A stretch of 64,000 bases of DNA from Ziziphus jujuba (lineage: Eukaryota > Streptophyta > Magnoliopsida > Rosales > Rhamnaceae): positions 28,334,001-28,398,000 of the forward strand of contig NC_083379.1 of NCBI RefSeq assembly GCF_031755915.1, given 5' to 3'. A model generated the notes under the pieces. That model was not told the origin of the DNA, made no database searches, and saw only the letters and a list, made by a program, of their open reading frames with translations. Numbering within the stretch: the stretch's first letter is position 1; each line of letters begins with the position of its first letter. Made by a program: the position numbers and the translations under genes. Shown in pieces: positions 1 through 11,275 of this stretch.

Positions 1-1194
1 CATTCTACTCTCTAGAAAAATTGGCTGTTTGCTGTTTGATGGAGTGTTGCGGTCATAAAGAAAGAGTGTTGGGGCATTCTTCAGTGCTAAGGTATTGATG
101 ATTGAGTACTTGGACTCTCTACTGATTTATGAATAATAACCTTTTTTTAACTACCAAACACAACCTGACCTCTAAAAACAACAAAACATGCTCAAGAACT
201 TGCAAACTACGTAGTTTAGAAGATTAGTTAAGTTCATATAAATCAACTCATCAATGTGTTCATAAGACTTCAAACCTATGAGGTAGCCAAGAAAGCTTAG
301 GATATTTTAAAGCTAGCCCATGAAGGAAGTGCTACAGCAAAAAGGTTTAAACTTTAATTATTTGCTAAATTTGAGAACACCAGGATGAAGGATAGCGAGA
401 CTTTCTTTGATTTCTTTGCAAGGTTATGTAAGATTGTCAACTTTTGTGTCATAGTTTTGAAGAAAAAATGCATAAATACATTTTGTCAATACAATCTTGA
501 GATCATTGCTAAAAAGGTTTCAAGCCAAAGTGATCGCCATTAAGGAAAGTAAAAATATTGAGAATATGAAGATTAATAGCTGGTTGTGTCACTTAGAATC
601 TTTGAGATGACACTTCCCCCATTTAAAAAATAAAAATAAAAATTAGCATAAAAGATGATGAGTGAAGAATTGCAGAATACTAATTAAGGTGACAATGAGT
701 TTGAGATGAATGAGGAAGAGATAGCTATCTTTATGAAGAAATTATAAGTTCATTAAGTTCATGAAAAGCGTTAGCTGCCTTGCCAATCAACTAACCCGCT
801 TTCTGGTGTCAACTGTGGAACTTCCACTATTCTCACGAAAAAGAGACCTACTTTTCATTTTTAAAAAGCCTATTCCAACGAGCTTTGCTATTTCAGATAA
901 GGGAAAGAACTTCTCCATCATAGATGGTTGAAGGTAGGTTTTTTCTTGCCTTTTATCTTTCTTTTTAATTGCCTTCACTTATGATAAAAATTTTCACTCT
1001 ATTCTCCCCCAATCCAAACATTATTTTAAAGAAAATGAGGTACATTCCATTTGTGCCTTTTGATTCTTAAGACAAAATGAAAAAAAAAAATTCCTTTTAT
1101 ATTTTTATTGAGATCGAAGAGGTGGTCCAAGGGAAGGGGTGAATGTAGATACATTTCAATTTTTTTTTTTTTAAGAGGACATTGTTCTAGAGAG

Positions 1195-1790
1195 AGCAAA
1201 AAAGAATAAAGAAGTTCATATAAAAGAAATAAAAGACAGATTTAGTGTCATAAGTGTCAGAGATATGGATATATTGCAAATGAATGTCCAAAGAAAAGGA
1301 AGAACAAGCTTGTTGAAGAAAAGGAAAAAAGAAAATTTCTAAATATAACTTGTATAAACTTAAATGAAGACACTAATGAATCTAGTGATGGTGAAATAAT
1401 TTGTAAAATGGTGTATTGCACTACTTTTATGGCTTTTCATATCCAAGAAGCAACCAACAATAGCAAGATCAAATGTGGTGCTGAATATCATGCCATAGCT
1501 TTTGCCATTGCTAAGCTAAGCTTTCATGGGTTATATATTCATGGCATGATATTGGGCTACCATATAAGTAACCTATATAATTTTTCAGTGATAATATTAC
1601 TACTCCTTACATGTCAATTAATCCAATTTTTCATGCCCATTTGAAATATATAGAGCTATACTACCATTTTGTTTAAGAGAAAGTGGCTTGCATTTCTTTG
1701 GTAACTCAGTATCTTCCATCATCACATCAAATAGCTGATGCACTCTTTACCAATTTGAATAAAGAAGTTTTTCGTGTGTTTCATATCAAT
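1195..1790 (+). pseudogene. Decayed Ty1/copia remnant: gag zinc knuckle next to RNase H end
   Basis: Around 1250-1310 the plus strand encodes a zinc-knuckle-like stretch, CHKCQRYGYIANECPK, in which the expected His is Tyr. This is typical of copia gag. About 150 bp later comes the C-terminal end of a copia RNase H: the block starting GAEYHAIAFAIAKL, then, after a frameshift near 1588, SDNITTPYMSINPIFHAH, one in-frame TAA, and HQIADALFTNLNKEVFRV ending near 1790. Protease, integrase and most of the reverse transcriptase are missing between the two parts, so the copy has a large internal deletion. Sequence at 290-780 also looks gag-like but is too decayed to define. The assignment rests on recalled family motifs. 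The copy cannot be functional. Confidence 0.7.
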
Positions 1791-2817
1791 TGAGGAGTTT
1801 ATGTTCTTCCATTCACCAGTTTGAAGAGGACTTGTTAAACCCTTTTCAACTCCCAAGTTACACCAAATTGATAAGTCAAAGAAGCTGGCTATAGAAAAGA
1901 TAGAAGAAGTTTTAAAAGAGATAGAGAAAAATGTGATAAACAACTAATATTAAACAGTGTAGTTTGTTACAAAGCTAAAAGCAAAGGTTTGTAAAGATAA
2001 TAGAATTATTTTTTAAAATTATCTATGTTCTTTCCTCACCTATATAAAATTGTGAACAAGTGTAATAGTTTATTTCTTTAAGGCATTCATTGTATTTTTT
2101 GTTACCTTTTGTCTTCCTTCACTATGAACCTCAACATTATCTTTTGGCATGGCTTTTGCATTTTGAAAATTGATTTCCCCACTTGTTACCGCTTCACCTG
2201 CATTCATTTCTTTGGATTGCCAATGGCTAATATTATATGATGACAAAGTCCTACTAAAGTTGTATTTTGAATATGTATACGATCTTACAATTTTGTATGA
2301 AAATTATATTTATGGTAATTATGAAATTTTTGGGATTTTATGCTATTTCTTTAAAAGTATTTTGTATACTTAAAACCAAATAACTTGATCAATTACATAC
2401 TTATTACTATTATTATGATTTCATGTACACTATAATTTTATGATAAATACTTGTTGGAGTTGGCATGAATTGGTTTAATTTTTAGTTATCCTTGTTATCT
2501 TAATTTATCAATGCTAAGGACTTATACGGTGGTGGGAAATAGTTATAATGTTTTAATTTTGAGTTTATTATTAGACTTTACTTCTTAGTTATTATTGGAG
2601 AGTTTTTTAATTTTGCATTTTGTTGAGTTTTCATTTTAAATTATAAGTATGTTATTCACATTTTAGGTATTTAAATTTGGACTATAACAGCATTAAAATT
2701 GTCTTCTTTTTTCTTCTTTTTTTTAGTTGAATAAGAACAAATTATTAAAGCCAAAATGTACTTTAGTACCCACTGGTTTCACATAATCTTCCACAAGGGG
2801 ATATGAAAATGTTTTTA

Positions 2818-3972
2818 ACAGATGATACCCCATACTTCTGAAAAGTGACAATTCCATCCAAATCTATTAAAAATTAACATATGTCATCTATTGGTGGTCA
2901 TGTGCTACTCACATGACTAAAAAAATGTTTTTTTTTTTTTCAATTTGTTTTTACATTTTCTTTAATTATTTTTTTTATTGAAAACTAATTATCAAACCTT
3001 TATAATCAAAACACATTGTTTAACCCAAACATCTCAGCTATTTCTCTCCTATCCCATTCCATCATCTTTTATCTCTCTCTTTCTAACTCTACTGCAATTC
3101 TTTGCAAAAACTTTTAACTCCAAAAACATATTGTTGCTACTTAAACGAATCAACAATCCTTAATATGAAAGGCTCATGCTTTAAATGGTAACAAGCCCAA
3201 AACTGGTCACAGATGAGTGGTCATCATCATTGACAAAGATGATTCTGCTCCTTCTTGACCGCAATGTTGGAATGTGTGGAAAGCAACATAGAAGATGCGA
3301 GAAGCTTCCAAGTTGCGATATATTCTAACAACTTCGCACTCCTAGCTTGGCTTGTCATCATCATCATCTTTGGCATTGCCATATCCAACAAAAGCTCCAT
3401 CTGGGTATGATTATACTGCAGAGGTAATGTCAAAAATAGGATTTTTTGACCAAGGTGGTAAAGGCAGTTTTCTATGTATTGGAAAAGGTTGAAACTTTAA
3501 AGGAAAACAGGGTTTTTGTAGGAGTTTAGGGGAGGAAGAGTGAGCATTTTAAGATGGGGTTACAGGGAAAAGAATGGATTTGGAGAGAGTGGAAAAGAGA
3601 AAGGACTGAAACCCAAAAAGCTTTGTATCCAAAAAAAATAGAAAGAAAGAGAAGAAACATAGAGAGGGAAAAGGACTAGATTTTTAAAAAGAGCAGGATG
3701 GAAATATCTTAAAGTTGCTTAGAGAAAGAGCATAACCAAAAGCAAAGAGTTGCAGCAGATAAAGAAAGAGCGAGATAGAAGATGATGGGAGAGAAATAAA
3801 ATGGTGCTATTAGATTTTGTCTCAAATTATTTACAAAAATTGAAAAAGAAAAGAAAAATCAGTTTAAGGGCCAGATGAGTTGCACATGATCCATTTTCAT
3901 GGTATCTATTAATTTTTAATAGATTTGGATGGATTTGTCATGTTTAGGAAGTATGGGATATCGTCTGTGACA
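2818..3972. mobile_element. Non-autonomous element with long terminal inverted repeats
   Basis: The left end (ACAGATGATACCCCATAC, from 2818) is matched in inverted orientation by 3940-3972. Both arms continue with CCATCCAAATCTATTAAAAA. A further inner match lies at about 3039-3105 against 3740-3800, where both arms read ATTTCTCTCC, then CTATCTC, then CTGCAA and CTTTGC. The arms therefore extend, with interruptions, over roughly 250-300 bp. No transposase coding sequence is visible inside, and the short open frames have no recognisable product. The long arms suggest a Mutator-like or foldback element. The right end overlaps the start of the adjoining LTR, so its exact boundary and any target duplication are unclear. 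Confidence 0.55.
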
Positions 3973-6215
3973 CCCCATTTCGAAAATTGCTAGAAATTTT
4001 GAAACTTTGATCGATTTTGACCAACTAGATAGTTTGTAGACCCCATGTTTGACTTTTTGCATGGTCAATATTTTAGTTTGACCAGTATACCATTGTATAG
4101 AAGGTATCAATACGAGTTCATCGACTAGTGGAATGCCAAATTCTAAGTTATAAATTAAAAGTTATGATTCTGAAAATTTTCAAACATCAATTTTATATTA
4201 GTGTCAAAACAAGCCCAGATTTTTGTCTGTTAGTGATCCAAGGCTTTTTATAAATGTTCAGAAGCATGCCTAACAAGAAATAAATCCTTAAATACACACT
4301 TTAGCTCAAACACAAGAAACCTCTCCCTAGACCCACTCATCCGAACAAGATCGACTCGAACCCATTTAATGCCCACTAGGTTAGCCGTTGTTTTCTCAAA
4401 TTCCAGCCACCATCCAGCTATATGTACTGGCTATGCATATTACCCACCTTTGGGTGACCACGTCTTCCAAATTTTAGGCCAAACCATAGGCTAACATGTC
4501 GAGTTCAGCTGTTTGAATCCGATGGTGGCCGTTTAGCACTTTTTGACTGTTTCACCGTTTTCTGACTATTCCAGGCCAACCTACACACCCTCGTCCCATT
4601 TTTAGACATCTAAATCCATTTCCATGCTCTATTTGTCAAGATTTCTCGCTGTTTGAGAGACACATCAATAAGAGGTTTGGTTAAGTTTTGCGACAAGTTT
4701 TCCGGCCACCAATGACACTTTTGGATTGAGGAACAAATATTAAGCCTGGAGACAACCCTGCAAAGAAGCAGTAATGAGCATCAGTGGTACACGTGATTGG
4801 TTATATTTTTAAATAGTTTTGAACATACTAGTACAATATATATGATTTGGATATTTTATATATGTATCGTTTGATTTAAACGTTTATTTTATACACATAT
4901 GAATATATGCTTTTACATATATGTTTTATCATTTGATGTGATTTTTGACAAGATTTTAAGTGGTTTCCAACTTTATTGAGTTCATAATGAACTTGTAGAT
5001 CATGGTTTTTAAATATCTTGGTATTTAAATTAAGGTTTTAATCATTTTGGAAAATAGTTGATTTTGAGAAAGCGGATTGGAAATTATATGTTTTTAAGTA
5101 TGTTTAAATGTTTATAATTTTATGTGCTTAAAAATGACTTATGGTGATATATATTTCACTGAGATATTTCTAGTTTTTGTATGAAATGATGATTTGAAAA
5201 TTTTTAGAATGTCGAAACAAATAGTTGGGTTTGAATATTAAATTATGTTTTATGATAAAGTATTGTTTGGAAAAGTATGATCTTACAAACATTATTTTAT
5301 AGATACTGTACTGTTTATTTTTAATTAGTATACCATATAGTACCAGTGTTTCAGATTAGTATTATATTATAGCGTGCAAGTTTGCCAAGATGTCTGTAGT
5401 ATGCTAAGAGTCGTGAGGTTGGATTCATCCCACAGGTTCATTATTGCCATGACACCTTTCGTACATTAAGGATCATAAGGTTAGTTTCATCCCACAGGTT
5501 TATATTGCCACAACACTTTTAGGATGCTAAGGGTCATGAAGTGGGTTTATCACACAAGTTTCACATCTTTTACCCCCCGATGGTGTTTCGAGACGCCATG
5601 CACCACTTGACAATGTTAGATATATCATATGATACATTATTTACATTTCTGAATATATTATTCACTTTATGATATTTATGGTTTTATTTCACTTTCATAA
5701 TTATTTCATGACATTATGTTTATATTATTTTATACCCAATATTTATATCATGATTAATCCAGTTTATAATATTTTAATGATTATTGACTTTATACTATTT
5801 GAGCATTGGTTTTATGATTTTGATTTGAGGTATAAGTTTAGATTTTGTGAAATGATTTTTAAACTGAGAATTGAAATGAAAGGTCTTGAGAGAAAATTTT
5901 ACAGAAATAAAGTATTATTTTTCTATTGTACTATGCTACTCATTGAGATGTCTTTATCTCACGTTTTATTTGTTTTTAAATTCATTCCCCTAAATCCAGC
6001 AGTTAGTTGGCAGTCTATCTTGCACATCATCTATTATCCTGTGATACACATAGCAACAGTAGTACTTATCTTTCCCTATTTATCTTTATCTTTCTGGACT
6101 TATTTGCATTAGTTGTATTTCTAAATTTTACAAATACTTTTAGAATGCTCTGATCAAAAAAATTAAACACAGTAGTGACCCCTATTATGTATGTATAGTT
6201 ATGGCATTTAGCGGA
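3966..6215 (+). mobile_element. Ty3/gypsy-type LTR, family A, solo or truncated
   Basis: It starts TGTGACACCCC, a common start for plant gypsy LTRs. It aligns by eye along its length with the LTR at 31408-33668: shared openings (AATTTTGAAACTTT), a shared block at 5395-5560 with three imperfect units of about 60 bp built on ATGCTAAGGGTC and CATCCCACAGG, and a shared tail (AGTAGTGACC, TATTATG). The last 250 bp or so of the family LTR and the primer-binding site are absent, so the copy is truncated near 6215 where unrelated sequence begins. The 147-codon open frame at 5669-6112 lies wholly inside the LTR and is not treated as a gene. Confidence 0.65.
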
Positions 6216-6293
6216 TTTTTTGTTTCCTAATTTGTTGTTTGTCTTTCATCATTGTTCTTGTTAATTTGGATTATTGTTGTTTTCTTTGCTATT

Positions 6294-6355
6294 TTGGTCT
6301 TAATTGTTTGCATTCATATACTAGTTGGTCTTAATTGTTTGCATTCATATACTAG
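6294..6355. repeat. Perfect 31-bp direct tandem duplication
   Basis: The unit begins TTGGTCTTAATTGTTTGCAT and ends CATATACTAG. It occurs twice in a row with no difference (6294-6324 and 6325-6355). The identity suggests a recent slippage or repair event in non-coding DNA. Confidence 0.9.
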
Positions 6356-6531
6356 AAAATAAAAATTAAAAAACAAAAAGAGAGTTTTGAAAGCATATTG
6401 CATAAACCTAAAATTTATGCAATTTTTTTTTTTTTTTGAAGAGTGGTCTCGGATTTGGTGAATTTGTGGCTTTAGAATTGCAACTTTTGGTGTTGATCCT
6501 TGCTATTGCAGTTGTTTTATGATCTGTGACT

Positions 6532-6532
6532 G

Positions 6533-6565
<33 letters not shown>
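6532..6565. repeat. Long A homopolymer
   Basis: A run of about 33 adenines. Nothing upstream resembles a LINE or SINE body, so it is recorded as a simple repeat. The surrounding 6360-7340 stretch has no coding signal and may be the leader of the gypsy remnant that follows. Confidence 0.7.
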
Positions 6566-6567
<2 letters not shown>

Positions 6568-7349
6568 GCACATTTTATTCTTGTTATTGGAGGCCATGGG
6601 TTTGGTGAGTTTTTGCTGTTGGAATTGCAATTTGGTTGCTAATTTTTATTATTAGAGTTGTGTTTGATATTCAGTGAAAAAAAAAAAGCCGAATAAAAAA
6701 AAATTCGGTTTTGTTGAATTTGGTGTTGAAATTTGTTGCTGGAAATTTCATGGAGCTGCTGTTTTATTGATTATTTATTCAATATTCGGAGTTGCTGGAG
6801 AATTATTTCTGTTGCTAGATATTTAAATTTTGGGTGCTTAAATTATTTAGATTAAAATTAGTTAAAGGATTTGATACAATACTAGAATTACAAGAACAAC
6901 AACCAACACTATTCTTTAATTTTGTTCGAATTGATTCTTGTTCGTGTTTGAAATTCTTTTTTCTAAAATTTTATTCTTGAATCCTTATTTTCTTACCATC
7001 TGTCCAGTTCTTATTGATTCCAAAATTTTCCTGTTAATTTGCCTTATTTCGCCTAGAAAAGCCGAAAACTAGATTTTGCTAATTCATTCGATATTGCTTG
7101 CTTTTGCTACTGTTTTGTTGATAAGTTAAATTAAAACATACTTATGATCTAGTTGCTATTTTGTGGGTGTTTTAATTAGAACTTTAACATAATTTATTGA
7201 GTGGAAAAAGGCAAGAGTGTGTGAGCTTAAAAGAGGGTAAAAGCCGACACTAGTATGAAAAAACGAGTGTCGAGTCCTTGATTGAGTGAAACACAAGAGG
7301 GAGTGATTTTTGGTGAGAATATATTTTATTTTACATTTTTTATACTACC

Positions 7350-8527
7350 ATGGCAGATTCATGGTTGAGGAGAGGAGATCCACCACTAAGAATCAATGAA
7401 GAAGAATCCTTAGGATTCCATGGTGATTCCTGCACTACGGGGAATGGTGAGCAAATGGACATGAGGGCTGTCTTGGAACAATTGTAGTGGATGCATGCTC
7501 AATTCAACCACATAAATCAAAGAATGGACAAAATATAAACATCTCATGGAGGACCAAATTTAAGCCAAGAGTTCCATGGAGATCGAGGTCAAGGTCGAGG
7601 AGGCCGTGGACATCATAGGGCTCCATGAAGGAGGTAACTTTGGAGATGATTTCGAGGAAGGAATGGATGAAACACTTGCTGTCCAAGAGAGGCTAGGCCA
7701 TGGGAGGCATAAGAGAGAGGATGTAGATGATGATCTTGGTAACATCAAGGTAAACATACCACCTTTCATGGGGAAAAGTGACTCGGAGGCTTACTTGGAA
7801 TGGGAGGAGCGTATGGAGATGATTTTTTATTGTCACAACTATTCGGAGGCCAAGAAAGTTAAATTGGCAGAAATGGAATTTGGCCATTATGCACCCCAAT
7901 GGTGGACCAATGAGCAAAATACCCGAAGGAAAGTTGGTGATAACTTGATCACTACATGGAGACAAATGAAAGGAGCCATGAGGAAGTGGTTCATACCATC
8001 ACACTATCATAGGTTACTGCATCAAAGGCTTCAATCGTTATCTCAAGGAAATAGGTCCTTGGAGGATTATTACAAGGAGATGGAGATTCTTATGATGAGG
8101 TTAAGTATGAATGAAGATAGAGAAGCAACCATGGCAAGGTTTTTAGGTGGTTTGAATCGTGAGATAGCCAATCAACTAGAATTGCAATAATATGTGGAAT
8201 TGGAGGAGATGTTGCATGTGGCTATTAAACTTAAGCATTAATTCAAGAGGAGGGGTACAAGCTCATGATTTGGAGGAGTTTCAAGCAGTGGAAGATCAAA
8301 TCAAAGTGGCTGGAGAAACAATCCTACGTTTGAAAACAACCCAAAGCCGAAAGTTGGAGAAGAAAGTTCAAATCGACCAAGGAGAGAGACTAGAATCGAA
8401 TTTGTCCAAGCACACAAAAGTGAAGGTAAATCTGATCCTAAACCTTCTAAAACTCATGAAATTGTGTGTTTTAAGTGCCAGGGATGAGGACACATCACTA
8501 GCCAATGCCCGAATAGGAGGATTATGA
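7350..8527 (+). pseudogene. Ty3/gypsy gag pseudogene with broken zinc knuckle
   Basis: The ATG at 7350 (MADSWLRRGDPPLRINEEES) opens a gag-like frame with TAG and TAA stops within 60 codons and at least one frameshift before 7576. From 7576 the frame is open to 8190 and matches the retrotransposon gag domain of plant gypsy elements (KVNIPPFMGKSDSEAYLEWE, then FIPSHYHRLLHQRLQSLSQG and a following YYKEME segment). After another frameshift, 8460-8515 encodes a CCHC knuckle, CFKC-x4-GHITSQC, whose expected tryptophan codon is a TGA stop. Gag would coat element RNA in particles. This copy cannot make the full protein. Family identity is clear from motifs, but the clade is not. Confidence 0.8.
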
Positions 8528-8636
8528 TGCTGAAAGGTAATGGCGAACCAGAATCTGAAAGTGAAGGAAATGATGTTGAAACTGAAATTGAAGATGGCAT
8601 GATGAATCTAAAACTCGCAAGGCATCTAGGGCTGAT

Positions 8637-9287
8637 TTGAGTTTAATAGCAATGAGGATTCTAACCGTATACAAAGATGAGGACCAAATTCAAAGAGAGA
8701 ATATTTTCCACACCCGATGTGAAATTCAAGGTAACATTCATAGTATGATAGCTGATAGTGGGAGTTGTGCAAATGTAATTAGTAATTTGGTAGTTGGTAA
8801 ATTGGGGTTACCAACCATTAAACATTCAAAACCTTATAGATTACAATGGCTTAATAATAGTAGTCAGATGAAAGTGAAAAAACAAGCCAAGGTAAAATTT
8901 AGTATAGATAAATATATGGATGTTGTGTTGTGTGATGTTGTGTCTATACATGCCAGACATATTTTATTAGGTAGACCATGGCAATTTGATAAAAATGCTA
9001 CTCATTATGGTCGAGAGAATTGTATTGTTTTTAGATTTAAACGTAAGAAGGTCAAGCTGGAGCCATTATCCATTCAAGCTGTCCAAGGTAAGTCCTCTAA
9101 AACCCAGGTTAAGTGGAAAAGTTATAATAAACCCGAGAGTGAGAAACTTGGAGAAACAGCCGAGTGTGATGCAAAATTCAATGAAACCATGAGTGAGAAA
9201 GGAAAAGAAAGAAAACAAAGGGAAAATAAAAAATTTTATTTGAGTTTTGGGGATGTTAATAAAGCCATCTTGAGTTGCTGGTCATGA
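8637..9287 (+). pseudogene. Ty3/gypsy retropepsin-like protease fragment
   Basis: A frame of about 216 codons encodes the aspartic-protease region of a plant gypsy polyprotein. IADSGSCANVIS carries the catalytic D-S-G type triad, then come KLGLPTIKHSKPYRLQWLN and the flap-distal motif HILLGRPWQFD. This protease would normally cut the Gag-Pol polyprotein. It lies in order after gag, and the frame stops at 9287. The reverse transcriptase and RNase H that should follow are absent. The frame is longer and cleaner than gag upstream, which may be chance. Confidence 0.8.
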
Positions 9288-9296
9288 ATTATAAAG

Positions 9297-9695
9297 ATGC
9301 TTTTATTGTTTAGAACTTTATCTGCATTGTTGAGAGCTTTACTTTGTGGTAATTTAAAAATTAGGAAGAGATTATTTGCTAACTTTAAAAAGTGTAATTT
9401 TTTCCATAATGAGCATATATTTTTAGATTTTGTTGTGATAGTGTTTGACCCAGAAGATTTGATTTGGTTGCACTTACAAAAGGAAAGATTTCCAAAACAA
9501 AGAAAGTCAAAGCTTATGCCACGTGTGAATGGATCTTTCCAAGTTTTTGAGCAGATTAATGAAAACGCTTACAAACTTAAATTACCGAGTGAGTATAATA
9601 TTAGTGCTACATTTACTATTGCTGACTTATCTCCTTTGAATCAATTAAAAAGCAACAATAATGGTTTTAATGGTAAATCCATTAGGACTTCCTGA
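9297..9695 (+). pseudogene. Ty3/gypsy integrase C-terminal fragment
   Basis: The C-terminal part of this 132-codon frame carries KERFPKQRKSKLMPRVNGSF, then QVFEQINENAYKLKLP and ISATFTIADLSPL. These are hallmarks of the C-terminal tail of plant gypsy integrases, downstream of the catalytic core. The integrase core, RNase H and reverse transcriptase are missing, so protease is followed within a few bases by the end of integrase. That implies a deletion of about 2.5-3 kb relative to a full element. No matching 3' LTR could be defined after 9695. Confidence 0.75.
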
Positions 9696-9907
9696 TAAGG
9701 GAAGAACTATATCTATATACATATATCTATATATATATAGTTATTTATTTATTTATTTATTTAGATATATAAATGTACATAAATGATCTTTTGGAAACTA
9801 TCTTTCAACTTATCTTAGGAGACATAATGATGTAGATAATAAAAACGGGATGGGAACCATATTGATCAATCCATTTGGTTTTTCATGCTAATCCATTAAT
9901 TTCTTTA

Positions 9908-10458
9908 GGTTAATAGTATTTTGATACCCTCGACTTTCAAGGTTGCAATTTACACCCTTAACTTTTCAATACAACAACTTAGGCTCTTGATTTTTTAATT
10001 TTTTACAATTTGGGCTTTTTGACTTTTTACTAACTGAGTTTGACAGACATCTCACATAATTGATGTTAAACTGTAGTTAACTTTGAACTTGAAGATACCA
10101 AAGTTCAAAATATTTAAACTAGTTCTAAAAACTACATTTTCAATATGTTTTAGTTTGAAATCTTATATAGTTTAATGCTAGTCAAGTGAAATGTACAACC
10201 TTTTTTTAATAATAAAGGGTACTAAAGTGTAAAATTCTAAAATGGTTTTAATATTTTGCACTTTAGTATCTTCTTGTTTGGAAATTGATATAGTTTAGTA
10301 CCCTCATGATGGATGACCATTAAACCCGATAGTCAAAAGCCAAATAAAAGTCAAATTGTAACAAATTGAAAAATTAAAGGCCAAATTGTTGAATTGAAAA
10401 GTTAAAAATCTAAATTGCAAAATCTTAAAATTGAGGGTACCATAGTATAATTGACCCT
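9908..10458. mobile_element. MITE-like element with ~75-bp inverted repeats
   Basis: Left arm: GGTTAATAGTATTTTGATAC, then CCCTCGACTTTCAAGG and AACTTTTCAATACAACAACT. The reverse complement of the right end gives the same order: CAATTATACTATGGTACCCT, then CAATTTTAAGATTTTGCAAT and AACTTTTCAATTCAACAATT. The element is about 550 bp and has no coding capacity. The short open frame at 10304-10504 on the minus strand is a by-product of the arm. The target duplication is not clear. Confidence 0.7.
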
Positions 10459-10646
10459 TTTTATTTTGTAAAACTAAAAACGTAATATGGGAAAGTGAAT
10501 GCATTAAGGAAGCGAATTAAATTACCAAAAGAGTATTCTGGTCCCTTTTGTTAGTGTCCACATTATCATTCCTTTTAGGATAAGCTAGGAGGCAATTTTT
10601 AGAAGATCATTTCTAGATATATGTATACGCATTTACATACACATTA

Positions 10647-10743
10647 TGTTGCAGGTAGGTGCCAAAATAAATGTAATTTATTAGATGTTATGTGTATTTT
10701 CACCTTGATATACATGTAATTTGGCATCAACATGCAACACCAT
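10647..10743. repeat. Imperfect hairpin around GTTGCAGGTAGGTGCCAAA
   Basis: GTTGCAGGTAGGTGCCAAA at the left pairs with TTTGGCATCAACATGCAAC at the right, with further pairing of the AAATGTAATTT segments. The loop is short. It may be an end of a mobile element, because retroelement-like sequence follows. No transcript signal is evident. Confidence 0.5.
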
Positions 10744-11275
10744 GTTAGAATATATGGAATAGTTAATGTACTGCTATGTAAACCTAAGGTTAGTGTATAA
10801 TGCAAGGGTGTGTATGTTTGTCTTGATTATGTTTGTTACGCTTGTTATGCTTTGATTTGTTTAATATAGGTATTAAGCATGTCATTAGTAGTCTTTACGA
10901 AGCTTATTTTGTAAACCAGGACACATGCCTTCAAGAAAAGGTGGAGTCAAGGTTGAAGGAAGTGTTTAAGCTACTTAAGCAACTTGGTCACATGTCTAAC
11001 CAAGACAAGAAAAGTTCATGGTGAAGCAAGCAATATTGATAAGGCAAGTGTCAAGCATGGAAAGCTTAACTTCAAAGTGAAGCAAACAATGACAGAAAGA
11101 CACATGTCTAGGCTAAACGGTGGGCTACCATGGTGAGGTTGTATTCACACTAGGTAGGTTGCTTCAACATGAAGTACTTGGCCTTGATTTTTTAACAAGG
11201 CCGGTTGTGAGAGCTTGTTTTGTAAAGTTTTTGTATTATAAATAGGTGTTGATGTAACAAACATTTCAATCAAAT

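Noticed and set aside
5669..6112. 147-codon open frame with several hydrophobic stretches
   Set aside because: It lies wholly within a gypsy LTR whose other copies do not keep the frame. Low-complexity AT-rich sequence explains the hydrophobic residues.
7504..7965. Minus-strand open frames opposite gag
   Set aside because: They are shadows of the plus-strand gag frame, which has a clear domain match.
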